Positions 1 to 5,098 of a stretch of DNA of 6,012 nucleotides are shown one piece after another (the stretch's first letter is position 1; each line of letters begins with the position of its first letter). The position numbers and the translations under genes were made by a program. The notes under the pieces are model-generated. The model was not told the origin of the DNA. It was given only the letters and a program-made list of their open reading frames with translations, and ran no database searches. Origin of the DNA: CAYXUW01 sp964468375 (GTDB taxonomy: Bacteria > Planctomycetota > Phycisphaerae > Sedimentisphaerales > Anaerobacaceae); NCBI GenBank assembly GCA_964468375.1, contig CAYXUW010000121.1, positions 1 to 6,012 of the forward strand, written 5' to 3'.

Positions 1-216
1 GGCCTGGACTATATCAAACAGGCCGTGGAGATACTCAACAGCACAGGCATCAGCCACGTTGCCGTCGGCGGGATAACGCTCGACAACATTGGGGATGTTT
101 TAAAAGCCGGTGCAAAAGCAATAGCCGTATGCTCGGCGGCAGCGCAGGCCGACGACCCCGCAGAAGTATGCAGGGCATTAAAGGAAGTGCTGGCTAAAGG
201 CCGAAATTCCGTGTAA
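1..216 (+). CDS. thiE: Thiamine-phosphate synthase ThiE, C-terminal fragment (5' end outside window)
   Basis: The open frame runs in from the left edge and stops at TAA 214-216, leaving the last 71 residues. ThiE joins the pyrimidine (HMP-PP) and thiazole (HET-P) phosphates to make thiamine monophosphate in the cytoplasm. The fragment matches the end of the TIM barrel. Visible are the phosphate-binding VAVGGI strand-loop (about residues 20-25 of the fragment), DNIGDVLKAGA, and the IAVCSAA strand that normally reads AVVSAI or AVCSAI. An ADDP-type terminal helix follows. TenI, a ThiE-like protein, shares this fold and cannot be fully excluded without the N-terminal half, but the GGI/DN/CSA spacing is typical of ThiE. 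The gene is truncated only by the window edge. The next gene begins 127 bases later with its own ribosome binding site and looks functionally unrelated. Confidence 0.85.
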   Translation, partial: GLDYIKQAVEILNSTGISHVAVGGITLDNIGDVLKAGAKAIAVCSAAAQADDPAEVCRALKEVLAKGRNSV

Positions 217-343
217 AATTGTTGTTTTGATGACGCCGCTGCCGAACACTGGATTATCAAAAGACGTATTGACGATGTATAAAAGCCGGTTTTTGAAGCA
301 ATGTTAGAGGTGATGCTAATTTAATAGACAGGAGAAGGAAAAA

Positions 344-1591
344 ATGAGACGCAGGATGAATCTTTACGTATTTGCGGGCATTGTATTTTTGCTGATATGT
401 GCCAACGCGGATGCCGGGATGTCGGAACGGGCCAAACTTGTCGCTTCTGACGGCAATGGCTCGGCTTTATTTGGCAGAACGGTATCCATCAGCGGCGATT
501 ACGCAATAGTCGGGGCGATTGGCGATAAAGAAAAAGGAGCCGACGCCGGTGCGGCGTATATATTCAAGCGAGACGGTAAAACCTGGAGCGAACAGGTCAA
601 ACTGACCGCTTTGGACGGCGGTAAGGGGGACGTATTCGGCACCTCGGTCGCTATCAGCGGCGATTATGCAATCGTCGGGGCGATTGGCGACGACGGCAAA
701 GGGAAGGATTCCGGCGCAGCGTATATATTCAGGCGGGACGGCGAAATCTGGAAAGAGCAGGCGAAACTGGTCGCCTCGGACATTGTTACCGACGACCGCT
801 TCGGCGACGGTGTTTCAATCAGCGGCGATTACGCCATCATCGGGGCATGCGGCGATGACGACAAAGGAGACTTTTCCGGGGCTGCATACATCTTTAAGCG
901 GGACGGCGAGAAGTGGAAAGAGCAGATTAAGCTGGTTGCCGAGGACGGTGAAGAGAACGATTTCTTCGGGCGATATATTTCCATCAGCGGCGATTACGTG
1001 ATTGCAGGGGTATATTTAGATGATGACAATGGAAACGCCTCCGGCTCGGCGTATATCTTCAAACGCAAGCCGAAAAGCTGGTTCAAGCCCGAGAGATGGG
1101 AAAAGCAGGCCAAACTGCTTGCCTCGGACGGCGATTACGGCGATTACTTCGGCTGCTCTGTTTCTATCAGCGACGATTATGCGGTAGTCGGTGCTTACTA
1201 TGACGGCGACGAGGGAAAGGAGCGTTCCGGCGCTGCATACATTTTTAAGCGAGACGGCAAAAGCTGGAGCGAACAGGCCAAGCTGATTGCTTCGGACGGC
1301 GCTGCTGAAGACTACTTTGGCCAAGCAGTTTCAATCAGCGGTGATTACGTGATTGCCGGAGCATTCGGCGATGATGACAAGAAAAAGTATTCCGGCTCGG
1401 CGTATATCTTCGAGCGAAAAGACGGGACCTGGAGCGAGCAGGCCAAAATATTTGCATCAGACGGCGGCAAAAATGATTACTTCGGCCAGTCGGTTTATAT
1501 CTGCGGCGATTATGCGATCGCTGGGGCGCCCGGCGATGGAGACAAAGGGGAAAATTCCGGCTCAGCTTATATATTCGGGCGCAACAATTAA
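344..1591 (+). CDS. Secreted FG-GAP repeat protein, predicted seven-bladed beta-propeller
   Basis: This 415-residue protein starts at ATG 344, with AGGAG at 330-334 nine bases upstream. Residues 1-24 form a signal peptide: basic start MRRRMN, a hydrophobic core, and an A-D-A cleavage site before G25. The cysteine at 19 is not in a lipobox, so a lipoprotein is unlikely. Seven repeats follow, about 55 residues each: 27-81, 82-136, 137-191, 192-252, 253-308, 309-363 and 364-415. Each carries an FGxxVSISGDYAIVGA core, an acidic loop such as GDDDKG, then SGAAYIFKRDG and W-x-EQAKL-x-ASDG. This is the FG-GAP pattern of integrin-alpha-like propellers, whose acidic loops often bind calcium. The last repeat lacks the final W/EQAKL strand while the mature N-terminus begins SERAKL, which fits a Velcro-type closure. 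There is no C-terminal anchor or second domain, so the product is probably periplasmic or released. Ligand and role are unknown. Confidence 0.85.
   Translation: MRRRMNLYVFAGIVFLLICANADAGMSERAKLVASDGNGSALFGRTVSISGDYAIVGAIGDKEKGADAGAAYIFKRDGKTWSEQVKLTALDGGKGDVFGTSVAISGDYAIVGAIGDDGKGKDSGAAYIFRRDGEIWKEQAKLVASDIVTDDRFGDGVSISGDYAIIGACGDDDKGDFSGAAYIFKRDGEKWKEQIKLVAEDGEENDFFGRYISISGDYVIAGVYLDDDNGNASGSAYIFKRKPKSWFKPERWEKQAKLLASDGDYGDYFGCSVSISDDYAVVGAYYDGDEGKERSGAAYIFKRDGKSWSEQAKLIASDGAAEDYFGQAVSISGDYVIAGAFGDDDKKKYSGSAYIFERKDGTWSEQAKIFASDGGKNDYFGQSVYICGDYAIAGAPGDGDKGENSGSAYIFGRNN
422..1588 (+). repeat. Seven in-frame tandem repeats, period about 165 bp, encoding propeller blades
   Basis: The repeats are visible in the DNA as well as the protein. 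The core ATCAGCGGCGATTA recurs with few changes near 488, 653, 818, 982, 1167, 1333 and 1498, spaced about 165 bases apart. Blades 1, 2, 3 and 6 are 55 codons. Blade 5 is 56. Blade 4 is 61 because of extra residues around KPKSWFKPERW. Blade 7 is 52 and lacks the terminal strand. Blades 1 and 2 are very alike in DNA through the GGGGCGATTGGCGA stretch, which suggests a fairly recent internal duplication or gene conversion. Confidence 0.85.
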
Positions 1592-1661
1592 AAATGCAGC
1601 GAGCAGGGCGAGGCCGAGAAGTAAAATCGGTGATTGACCGCCCTTCTGAGAGCTTTTGTTT

Positions 1662-1679
1662 TTATACAGATTATCCACT
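1662..1679 (+). promoter_or_regulatory. Two abutting DnaA-box-like 9-mers
   Basis: TTATACAGA (1662-1670) is followed directly by TTATCCACT (1671-1679). Each differs by one base from the DnaA-box consensus TTATNCACA. Both have the same orientation as the boxes at 1927-1946. On their own they would be unremarkable; they are listed because of that second cluster 250 bases away. Confidence 0.3.
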
Positions 1680-1826
1680 AAGAGAATTTTTCGTGTTCGG
1701 ATGGTTGTTAATATAGGGTGTTTTGGTAAAATTGTTAAGATATGCCCGCTATCAGGTCTAACTTTACTATCCTTCCGTGTAAGCTAATATAACAGCTTTA
1801 TTATCAAGAGCTTAAAGATTGCAATT

Positions 1827-1905
1827 ACCGCTGCGGTCAGAGCTGAAAGGCGGCAGCGAAAGGCATGTCGGTTTTATGCCAAATCCTTAACGATGCCGGA
1901 ACGAC
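1827..1905 (+). other. Possible structured RNA with competing stems
   Basis: CGCTGC (1829-1834) can pair with GCAGCG (1853-1858). ACCG (1827-1830) can instead pair with CGGT (1834-1837), and the two stems exclude each other. GGCAT (1862-1866) can pair with ATGCC at 1876-1880 or with a second ATGCC at 1893-1897, and GTCG (1867-1870) can pair with CGAC (1902-1905). This is the kind of layout seen in regulatory leaders, but I recognise no known family and the stems are short. It lies more than 200 bases upstream of the metF start. Confidence 0.2.
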
Positions 1906-1918
1906 TCTTATGATTAGG

Positions 1919-1955
1919 AATCCGAGTTATCAACAAGTTATCCACACGTCGGATT
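1919..1955 (+). promoter_or_regulatory. Tandem DnaA-box pair enclosed by a 7-bp inverted repeat
   Basis: TTATCAACA (1927-1935, one mismatch) and TTATCCACA (1938-1946, perfect) lie in the same orientation, 11 bases start to start, so on the same face of the helix. AATCCGA (1919-1925) and TCGGATT (1949-1955) are exact inverted copies flanking the pair. A poorer variant, TTTTCCACG, follows at 1954-1962. An A+T-rich tract begins about 80 bases downstream. This could be a DnaA-binding regulatory site or part of a replication origin. No dnaA, dnaN, gidA or parAB gene is in the window to support an origin. Confidence 0.4.
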
Positions 1956-2113
1956 TTCCACGGCCGCATCTTTTCACAGCCTTTTTGTAGCAATATAGTG
2001 CAAGAAAAAAACTTCCGTGTTGTAGAAGTCTCTGTAAATAGTTTATATAAGTCATTGTAAATAAAAGTTATAAAAACGAAGCTAAAATTTGTTTAAATGA
2101 CAGGGTGAACTAA

Positions 2114-2998
2114 ATGATAAGAAAGATATCAGATATTTTGAAAGAGAATGGGGAGAAGAAGGAACGGACATATTCCTTTGAGTTTTTCCCGCCCAAAACA
2201 GAGAAAGGGAAAATAAAGCTTTTTGAAAGAGCTGGTGTTTACGCCGAGCTGAAACCTGACTGGTTTTCGGTAACTTACGGCGCGGGCGGCACGACGCGGG
2301 CAATGACGATGGAGATAGCAGATGAGCTGCAGAAACGCTATGACGTTCCTGTGATGCATCATTTTACCTGTGTGGGGCACAACAGGGACGAACTGAAGAC
2401 AATTCTGACGGAGATGAAAAAAAGGAATATCTGCAATGTTCTTGCGCTTCGAGGAGACGCGCCCGAGGGCGAAACAGAGTGGAGGCCGGCCCCGGACGGC
2501 TTCGAGTATTGTTACCAGCTAATCGAGATGATTCGCAGTTTCGGTGATTTCTTCAGCATCGGTGTGGCCGGCTTTCCAGAAGGGCATATCAACTGCCCGG
2601 ATAAGCCGACTGATTCCAAATATATGAAGATAAAGATAGATTCCGGCGGCGAGTTTATAATTACGCAGCTTTTCTTTGACAACAAGGACTATTTCGAATA
2701 TGTGGGCAGGATAAGAGAAATCGGAGTGACGGCTCCTATATTGCCTGGGATTTTGCCGATTACGGATTACCAGACGCTGCTGAGGTTCTGCAAGACCTGC
2801 GGCGCGACCATCCCCGACAAGGTTCACGATATTTTCAAGCCGCTTGACGGCGACGCAGAAGGCACTTATAAGAGGGGTGTGGAATTTGCTGCGGAGCAAT
2901 GCAGAGAGCTTCTCGAGGGCGGCGTTCCGGGGCTGCATTTTTATACCTTAAATAAAATCGACCCTACGCGGGAGATTTTGAATGCGGTAAGGATCTAA
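2114..2998 (+). CDS. metF: Methylenetetrahydrofolate reductase MetF
   Basis: This 294-residue flavoprotein reduces 5,10-methylene-THF to 5-methyl-THF in the cytoplasm, supplying methyl groups for methionine synthesis. The length matches the short bacterial form (E. coli MetF is 296) with no regulatory extension. Visible motifs in order are: SFEFFPPKT at 21-29, with E23 matching the catalytic glutamate; FSVTYGAGG at 51-59; HHFTC at 82-86; LALRGDAP at 110-117, part of the FAD site; TQLFFD at 184-189; ILPGILPI in the C-terminal half; and HFYTLN at 275-280. The ATG at 2114 is preceded by GGGTGA at 2103-2108, which matches the 3' part of an extended Shine-Dalgarno. The start sits just ahead of the conserved N-terminal helix. 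The downstream methyltransferase-like gene begins 36 bases after the stop, so the two probably share a transcript. The electron donor (NADH or another) cannot be told from sequence. Confidence 0.95.
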   Translation: MIRKISDILKENGEKKERTYSFEFFPPKTEKGKIKLFERAGVYAELKPDWFSVTYGAGGTTRAMTMEIADELQKRYDVPVMHHFTCVGHNRDELKTILTEMKKRNICNVLALRGDAPEGETEWRPAPDGFEYCYQLIEMIRSFGDFFSIGVAGFPEGHINCPDKPTDSKYMKIKIDSGGEFIITQLFFDNKDYFEYVGRIREIGVTAPILPGILPITDYQTLLRFCKTCGATIPDKVHDIFKPLDGDAEGTYKRGVEFAAEQCRELLEGGVPGLHFYTLNKIDPTREILNAVRI

Positions 2999-3034
2999 TA
3001 CCAGAAATTCAGAAACAATTTACAGGAACATACA

Positions 3035-3988
3035 ATGGCAAAAAAATTTATCTCTATCGGAGAGTCGGTACATGCATCGATACCGAAGACCGCTGAAAAA
3101 ATGAAGCAGTTAGTCGCGCTCGGTCCTGATGCCTATTCGAAGCAGTCGGAGCCGCTAGATTATATAAAGGGCCTGATTGAATCACAGGCGGCCGAAGGCG
3201 CGGATTATATTGCGGTCAATCTCGACGCGTTCGGTGAGGACGACCCGCAGACGGCAGTTGATATGATGGTCGAGTATGTCAAGCTGGTTCGTAACTGGGG
3301 CGGCGGCGTTCCGATTTGCGTGGACAGCAGCGACGATAATGTCCTGAAGGCCGGATTGAAGGAATGGTTTAACACGGATGAGAAGGTTGCCCAGCCGCTT
3401 ATTAACTCGATTAAAGTTTATACGATGGATAATATGCTGCCTTTGAAGAAGGATTACGATTATGCCTTTGTCGGTCTTTTGATGGTGGAGGCCAGCCAAT
3501 CGCCTTCGATTGACGAGCTTTATGCGGTGGCCAAGCAGATTTTCAACGAGGCCACGAGTAAGTACGGTTTTAAGGCGGAGGAGATATTTTTTGACCCGAC
3601 GATATATCCGCTGGCGATAGACATGCCGATGCTGCCGGGGCAGCAGAGCTACACCTATAAGACATTCGAAACCATAAAGAAGATAAAAAATGACGCTGAA
3701 ATGAAGGGTGTTCATTTCACCGGGGGAATAAGTAATTGCGTGCGTGATTTGCCGGCTCGGAAAATCGGCGTTTGCAGGGCTTATGTGGCGAAAGCGATGG
3801 AATACGGCCTTGACGGCGGGATTGTTAACGTTGCACATCATTACGGGGCTTCTGAACCCCCGGCGGACCCGGAGCTGCTGAAGCTTGTCGAGGCCTACGC
3901 GAATATGGACGGCGACGCCAGCAAGATGAACGAGGCGATGATGCTGATGGGCAAATTCTGTCAGGAGAACAGAAAGCCGGGCGGGTAA
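3035..3988 (+). CDS. Pterin-binding TIM-barrel protein, methyl-THF methyltransferase-like (MeTr/MetH pterin-domain family)
   Basis: This 317-residue soluble protein resembles the pterin-binding family that includes AcsE/MeTr, the folate domain of MetH and dihydropteroate synthase. Landmarks in order are: FISIGE (5-10, cf. IGERIN); YIAVNLDAFGEDD (58-70, cf. MetH IDVNMDEGMLD); VPICVDSSDDNVLKAGLK (92-109, cf. VPIMIDSSKWDVIEKGLK); LINSI (122-126, cf. IVNSI); FFDPTIYPL (185-193, cf. IDPLILP); and GGISN (230-234, cf. GLSN). N234 corresponds to the catalytic-network asparagine of MeTr. The usual Asp of the D-x-N motif is Ala60, and the MeTr Asn after DST is Asp100. AGGA at 3024-3027 lies seven bases before ATG 3035. 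Its place directly after metF suggests it uses or binds methyl-THF, passing the methyl to a corrinoid protein encoded elsewhere. No cobalamin-binding domain is attached. DHPS activity is less likely because the DHPS signatures are absent. Confidence 0.75.
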   Translation: MAKKFISIGESVHASIPKTAEKMKQLVALGPDAYSKQSEPLDYIKGLIESQAAEGADYIAVNLDAFGEDDPQTAVDMMVEYVKLVRNWGGGVPICVDSSDDNVLKAGLKEWFNTDEKVAQPLINSIKVYTMDNMLPLKKDYDYAFVGLLMVEASQSPSIDELYAVAKQIFNEATSKYGFKAEEIFFDPTIYPLAIDMPMLPGQQSYTYKTFETIKKIKNDAEMKGVHFTGGISNCVRDLPARKIGVCRAYVAKAMEYGLDGGIVNVAHHYGASEPPADPELLKLVEAYANMDGDASKMNEAMMLMGKFCQENRKPGG

Positions 3989-3997
3989 AAGGCCCGG
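3977..3997 (+). terminator. Hairpin spanning the stop codon of the methyltransferase-like gene
   Basis: CCGGGC (3977-3982) pairs perfectly with GCCCGG (3992-3997) across a nine-base loop that contains the TAA stop (3986-3988). The stem is G+C-rich but no T-run follows, so it is a poor intrinsic terminator. It could act in mRNA 3'-end protection or Rho-assisted ending of the metF operon. Confidence 0.25.
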
Positions 3998-4094
3998 TCT
4001 GGAGGGTTCGGCGTAGACAAATTTTATGCTTGCTATTTTAGCTGCTCTTTGTTAATAGGGAGATCGGTCATCAAGCCAAGCGCAATTTGGCAGA

Positions 4095-4100
4095 AAGGAG
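4095..4100 (+). promoter_or_regulatory. Ribosome binding site fixing the DUF4870 gene start at ATG 4108
   Basis: AAGGAG lies seven bases before ATG 4108. The in-frame TTG at 4087 would place this site inside the coding region, so ATG 4108 is preferred. Confidence 0.8.
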
Positions 4101-4107
4101 TCGGACT

Positions 4108-4506
4108 ATGGCAGAAATAGAGGAAACTTCGAAGCCAACGGAAGATTCCGGTAGCGGAGTCACACAAGGTCAGAGCGGAACAAAAGTAGATAAAGATGCA
4201 CGCATGTGGGCGATGCTGTGTCACCTGCTGGGGCTGTTTACCTGTTTTATCGGCCCGCTGATTATCTGGATGTTGAAGAAAGAAGAAAACTCATTTATCG
4301 ACAATCAAGGCAAAGAGGCACTGAATTTTCAGATAACTGTTTTGATTGCATCGATTGTGTCCAGTTTGCTGACGGTTGTTTGTATAGGTGTTTTTCTCGC
4401 AATCGCGGTTGGTATTTTGGACGTGGTTTTCTGCATCATTGCCTGCATCAAATCAAACAGCGGCGAGGCATATCGGTATCCTGTGAGCATTAGGTTCATC
4501 AAATAA
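4108..4506 (+). CDS. Small membrane protein, DUF4870 (Tic20-like) family
   Basis: This is a 132-residue protein from ATG 4108. Residues 1-30 are hydrophilic and low-complexity (Ser, Gly, Thr, Glu rich), probably a cytoplasmic tail. The remainder matches the DUF4870 pattern: WAMLCHLLGL (34-43), IGPLIIWMLKKEE (48-60), a conserved loop FIDNQGKEALNFQI (63-76), a long hydrophobic stretch of about 77-114 giving one or two helices, and the ending GEAYRYPVSIRFIK (119-132). Hydrophobicity suggests about three membrane helices. The family is widespread in bacteria and resembles the chloroplast Tic20 import component, but its bacterial function is not established. It is followed by another small membrane-protein gene after 111 bases. 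A shared membrane role is possible but unproven. Confidence 0.85.
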   Translation: MAEIEETSKPTEDSGSGVTQGQSGTKVDKDARMWAMLCHLLGLFTCFIGPLIIWMLKKEENSFIDNQGKEALNFQITVLIASIVSSLLTVVCIGVFLAIAVGILDVVFCIIACIKSNSGEAYRYPVSIRFIK

Positions 4507-4584
4507 GAAACTCGGGCGCTGATTTTACACTTTTTGTTTTTGAGCGGTCTTCGTCAAGAGGGAGAATCGGTTCGTTGGGTCAAA

Positions 4585-4590
4585 TATAAT
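4585..4590 (+). promoter_or_regulatory. Possible -10 element for the DUF4282 gene
   Basis: A perfect TATAAT lies 27 bases before ATG 4618, which would give a short leader carrying the AAAGGAG site. No recognisable -35 hexamer sits 16-18 bases upstream and there is no TGn extension, so the call is tentative. Confidence 0.25.
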
Positions 4591-4604
4591 ATAGCTTTTA
4601 AAGT

Positions 4605-4611
4605 AAAGGAG
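4605..4611 (+). promoter_or_regulatory. Ribosome binding site fixing the DUF4282 gene start at ATG 4618
   Basis: AAAGGAG lies six bases before ATG 4618. The frame is open further upstream to about 4534, but that extension adds no family-like sequence and would bury this strong site. Confidence 0.8.
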
Positions 4612-4617
4612 TACATT

Positions 4618-4935
4618 ATGAACGATAAGGGATTTTTCGGCAGTCTTTTCGATTTTTCATTCACTGATTTTATCACAACAAGCATTATAAAGGTTTTGTA
4701 TATTCTTGCAGTTATCGGCTCAGCTATAGCTGCGATAATTGTACTTATCAGCGGTCTTGGCGGCGGCGGAGCAGAGGCCTTATTGGCGATTATACTGGCG
4801 CCAGTCATGTTCATTTTGTATGTTATATTGGCTCGGATTTGGATGGAAGTGATTCTCGTCCTGTTTCGTATCGCCGAGAATACCGGCAAGCTCGTTGAGC
4901 AAAACGAAAGTAAGAACATGCCGACCGGCGAGTAA
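4618..4935 (+). CDS. Small membrane protein, DUF4282 family
   Basis: This is a 105-residue protein. The N-terminal GFFGSLFDFSFTDFIT (5-20), followed by SIIKVLYILAVI (22-33), is the hallmark of DUF4282 proteins. Two hydrophobic helices are clear: about 23-46, and about 53-74 after a GLGGGG turn (47-51). The conserved ARIWMEVILVLFRIAENT (72-89) follows, and an acidic, polar tail ends the protein. It is probably an inner-membrane protein with both ends in the cytoplasm. No biochemical function is established for the family. It lies 111 bases after the DUF4870 gene on the same strand, with its own ribosome binding site and a possible -10 element, so it may be cotranscribed or independently expressed. 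A hairpin spans its stop codon. Family membership is well supported by pattern; the role is unknown. Confidence 0.85.
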   Translation: MNDKGFFGSLFDFSFTDFITTSIIKVLYILAVIGSAIAAIIVLISGLGGGGAEALLAIILAPVMFILYVILARIWMEVILVLFRIAENTGKLVEQNESKNMPTGE

Positions 4936-4943
4936 CAGGTCGG
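4921..4943 (+). terminator. Stop-spanning hairpin followed by T-rich run
   Basis: CCGACC (4921-4926) pairs with GGTCGG (4938-4943) around an 11-base loop that holds the TAA stop (4933-4935). TTTGTATT and then ATATTTT follow. It is a reasonable weak intrinsic terminator for the small-membrane-protein transcript. smpB downstream appears to have its own promoter, which agrees with transcription ending here. Confidence 0.4.
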
Positions 4944-4994
4944 TTTGTATTAATATTTTCAGGGGGACACATAACAGTCCGGCTTGCGGCGGCA

Positions 4995-5006
4995 CTGGTG
5001 CACCAG
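4995..5006. repeat. 12-bp perfect palindrome in the gap before smpB
   Basis: CTGGTGCACCAG is a perfect palindrome. GGCA (4991-4994) and TGCT (5011-5014) could extend it past a CGGT bulge. An outer GGCTT/AAGCC pairing (4981-4985 with 5023-5027) encloses it. It could be a protein-binding site or the core of a small structured RNA; nothing further identifies it. Confidence 0.4.
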
Positions 5007-5045
5007 CGGTTGCTAAACAGATAAGCCATATATAAGTGGAGTCTG

Positions 5046-5091
5046 TTTGCACACCTCTTTTCTTGCAAAGTTGCTGCAATTGGGATATTAT
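5046..5091 (+). promoter_or_regulatory. smpB promoter overlapping an inverted repeat
   Basis: A -35-like TTGCAA (5063-5068, four of six consensus bases) and a -10-like TATTAT (5086-5091, five of six) are separated by exactly 17 bases. The predicted start of transcription, about 5097-5099, coincides with the smpB ATG at 5099. TTTGCA (5046-5051) and TGCAAA (5064-5069) are inverted copies 12 bases apart. The right copy overlaps the -35, a position where a repressor or activator could act. Confidence 0.5.
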
Positions 5092-5098
5092 AGTTTAA

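Larger units (their letters stand above)
1592..2113. other. 522-base intergenic region before metF, no gene seen
   Basis: No frame here gives a convincing protein. The first part has a short CGGT/ACCG hairpin (about 1629-1640) followed by a T-rich run, a weak candidate for ending the upstream transcript. Possible alternative RNA stems lie at 1827-1905. A DnaA-box-like cluster lies at 1662-1679 and 1927-1946. The segment 2031-2100 is about 81% A+T by my count and contains TGTAAATA twice (2033-2040 and 2056-2063). A weak metF promoter may lie here, with TTGTAG at 2020-2025 and TATATA at 2044-2049, but neither hexamer is close to consensus. I recognise no known riboswitch class, although metF is a common riboswitch target. 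Confidence 0.7.

Noticed and set aside
269..322. Promoter for the repeat-protein gene
   Set aside because: TTGACG (269-274) has no -10 at the right distance. TTGAAG (293-298) with TGCTAATTT (314-322) is possible but too weak to call.
362..415. Lipoprotein signal with cysteine at residue 19
   Set aside because: The residues before the Cys (LLI) do not fit a lipobox, which needs a small residue at -1; A-D-A at 22-24 gives a normal signal-peptidase I site.
666..1637. Other-frame open stretches within the repeat-protein gene (+ 666-1001, + 1353-1637, - 1016-1324)
   Set aside because: They arise from the periodic codon pattern of the propeller repeats and have no ribosome binding site or recognisable domain.
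1795..1860. SAM riboswitch beginning at TTATCAAGAG upstream of metF
   Set aside because: The opening bases resemble the SAM-I start, but the conserved GGAGGGA, GGCCC and GCAACC blocks that must follow are missing.
3182..3841. Long minus-strand open frame (219 codons) opposite the methyltransferase-like gene
   Set aside because: It lies wholly antisense to a clearly conserved gene, and its translation is rich in Arg, His and Leu with no family-like pattern; it is a shadow frame.
4030..4057. Promoter for the DUF4870 gene (TTGCTA / TTAATA)
   Set aside because: The spacing is short and the -10 is poor; not distinguishable from ordinary A+T-rich sequence.
4087..4107. Upstream TTG start for the DUF4870 gene
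   Set aside because: It would place the strong AAGGAG site inside the coding region; ATG 4108 has ideal spacing.
4534..4617. Upstream extension of the DUF4282 gene
   Set aside because: The extension does not resemble the family, whose usual N-terminus begins just after ATG 4618, and it covers the AAAGGAG site.
4936..5098. tmRNA (ssrA) gene next to smpB
   Set aside because: The GGGGGAC at 4962-4968 drew attention, but there is no tRNA-like acceptor end, no TTCGA T-loop and no tag reading frame in the 163-base gap.
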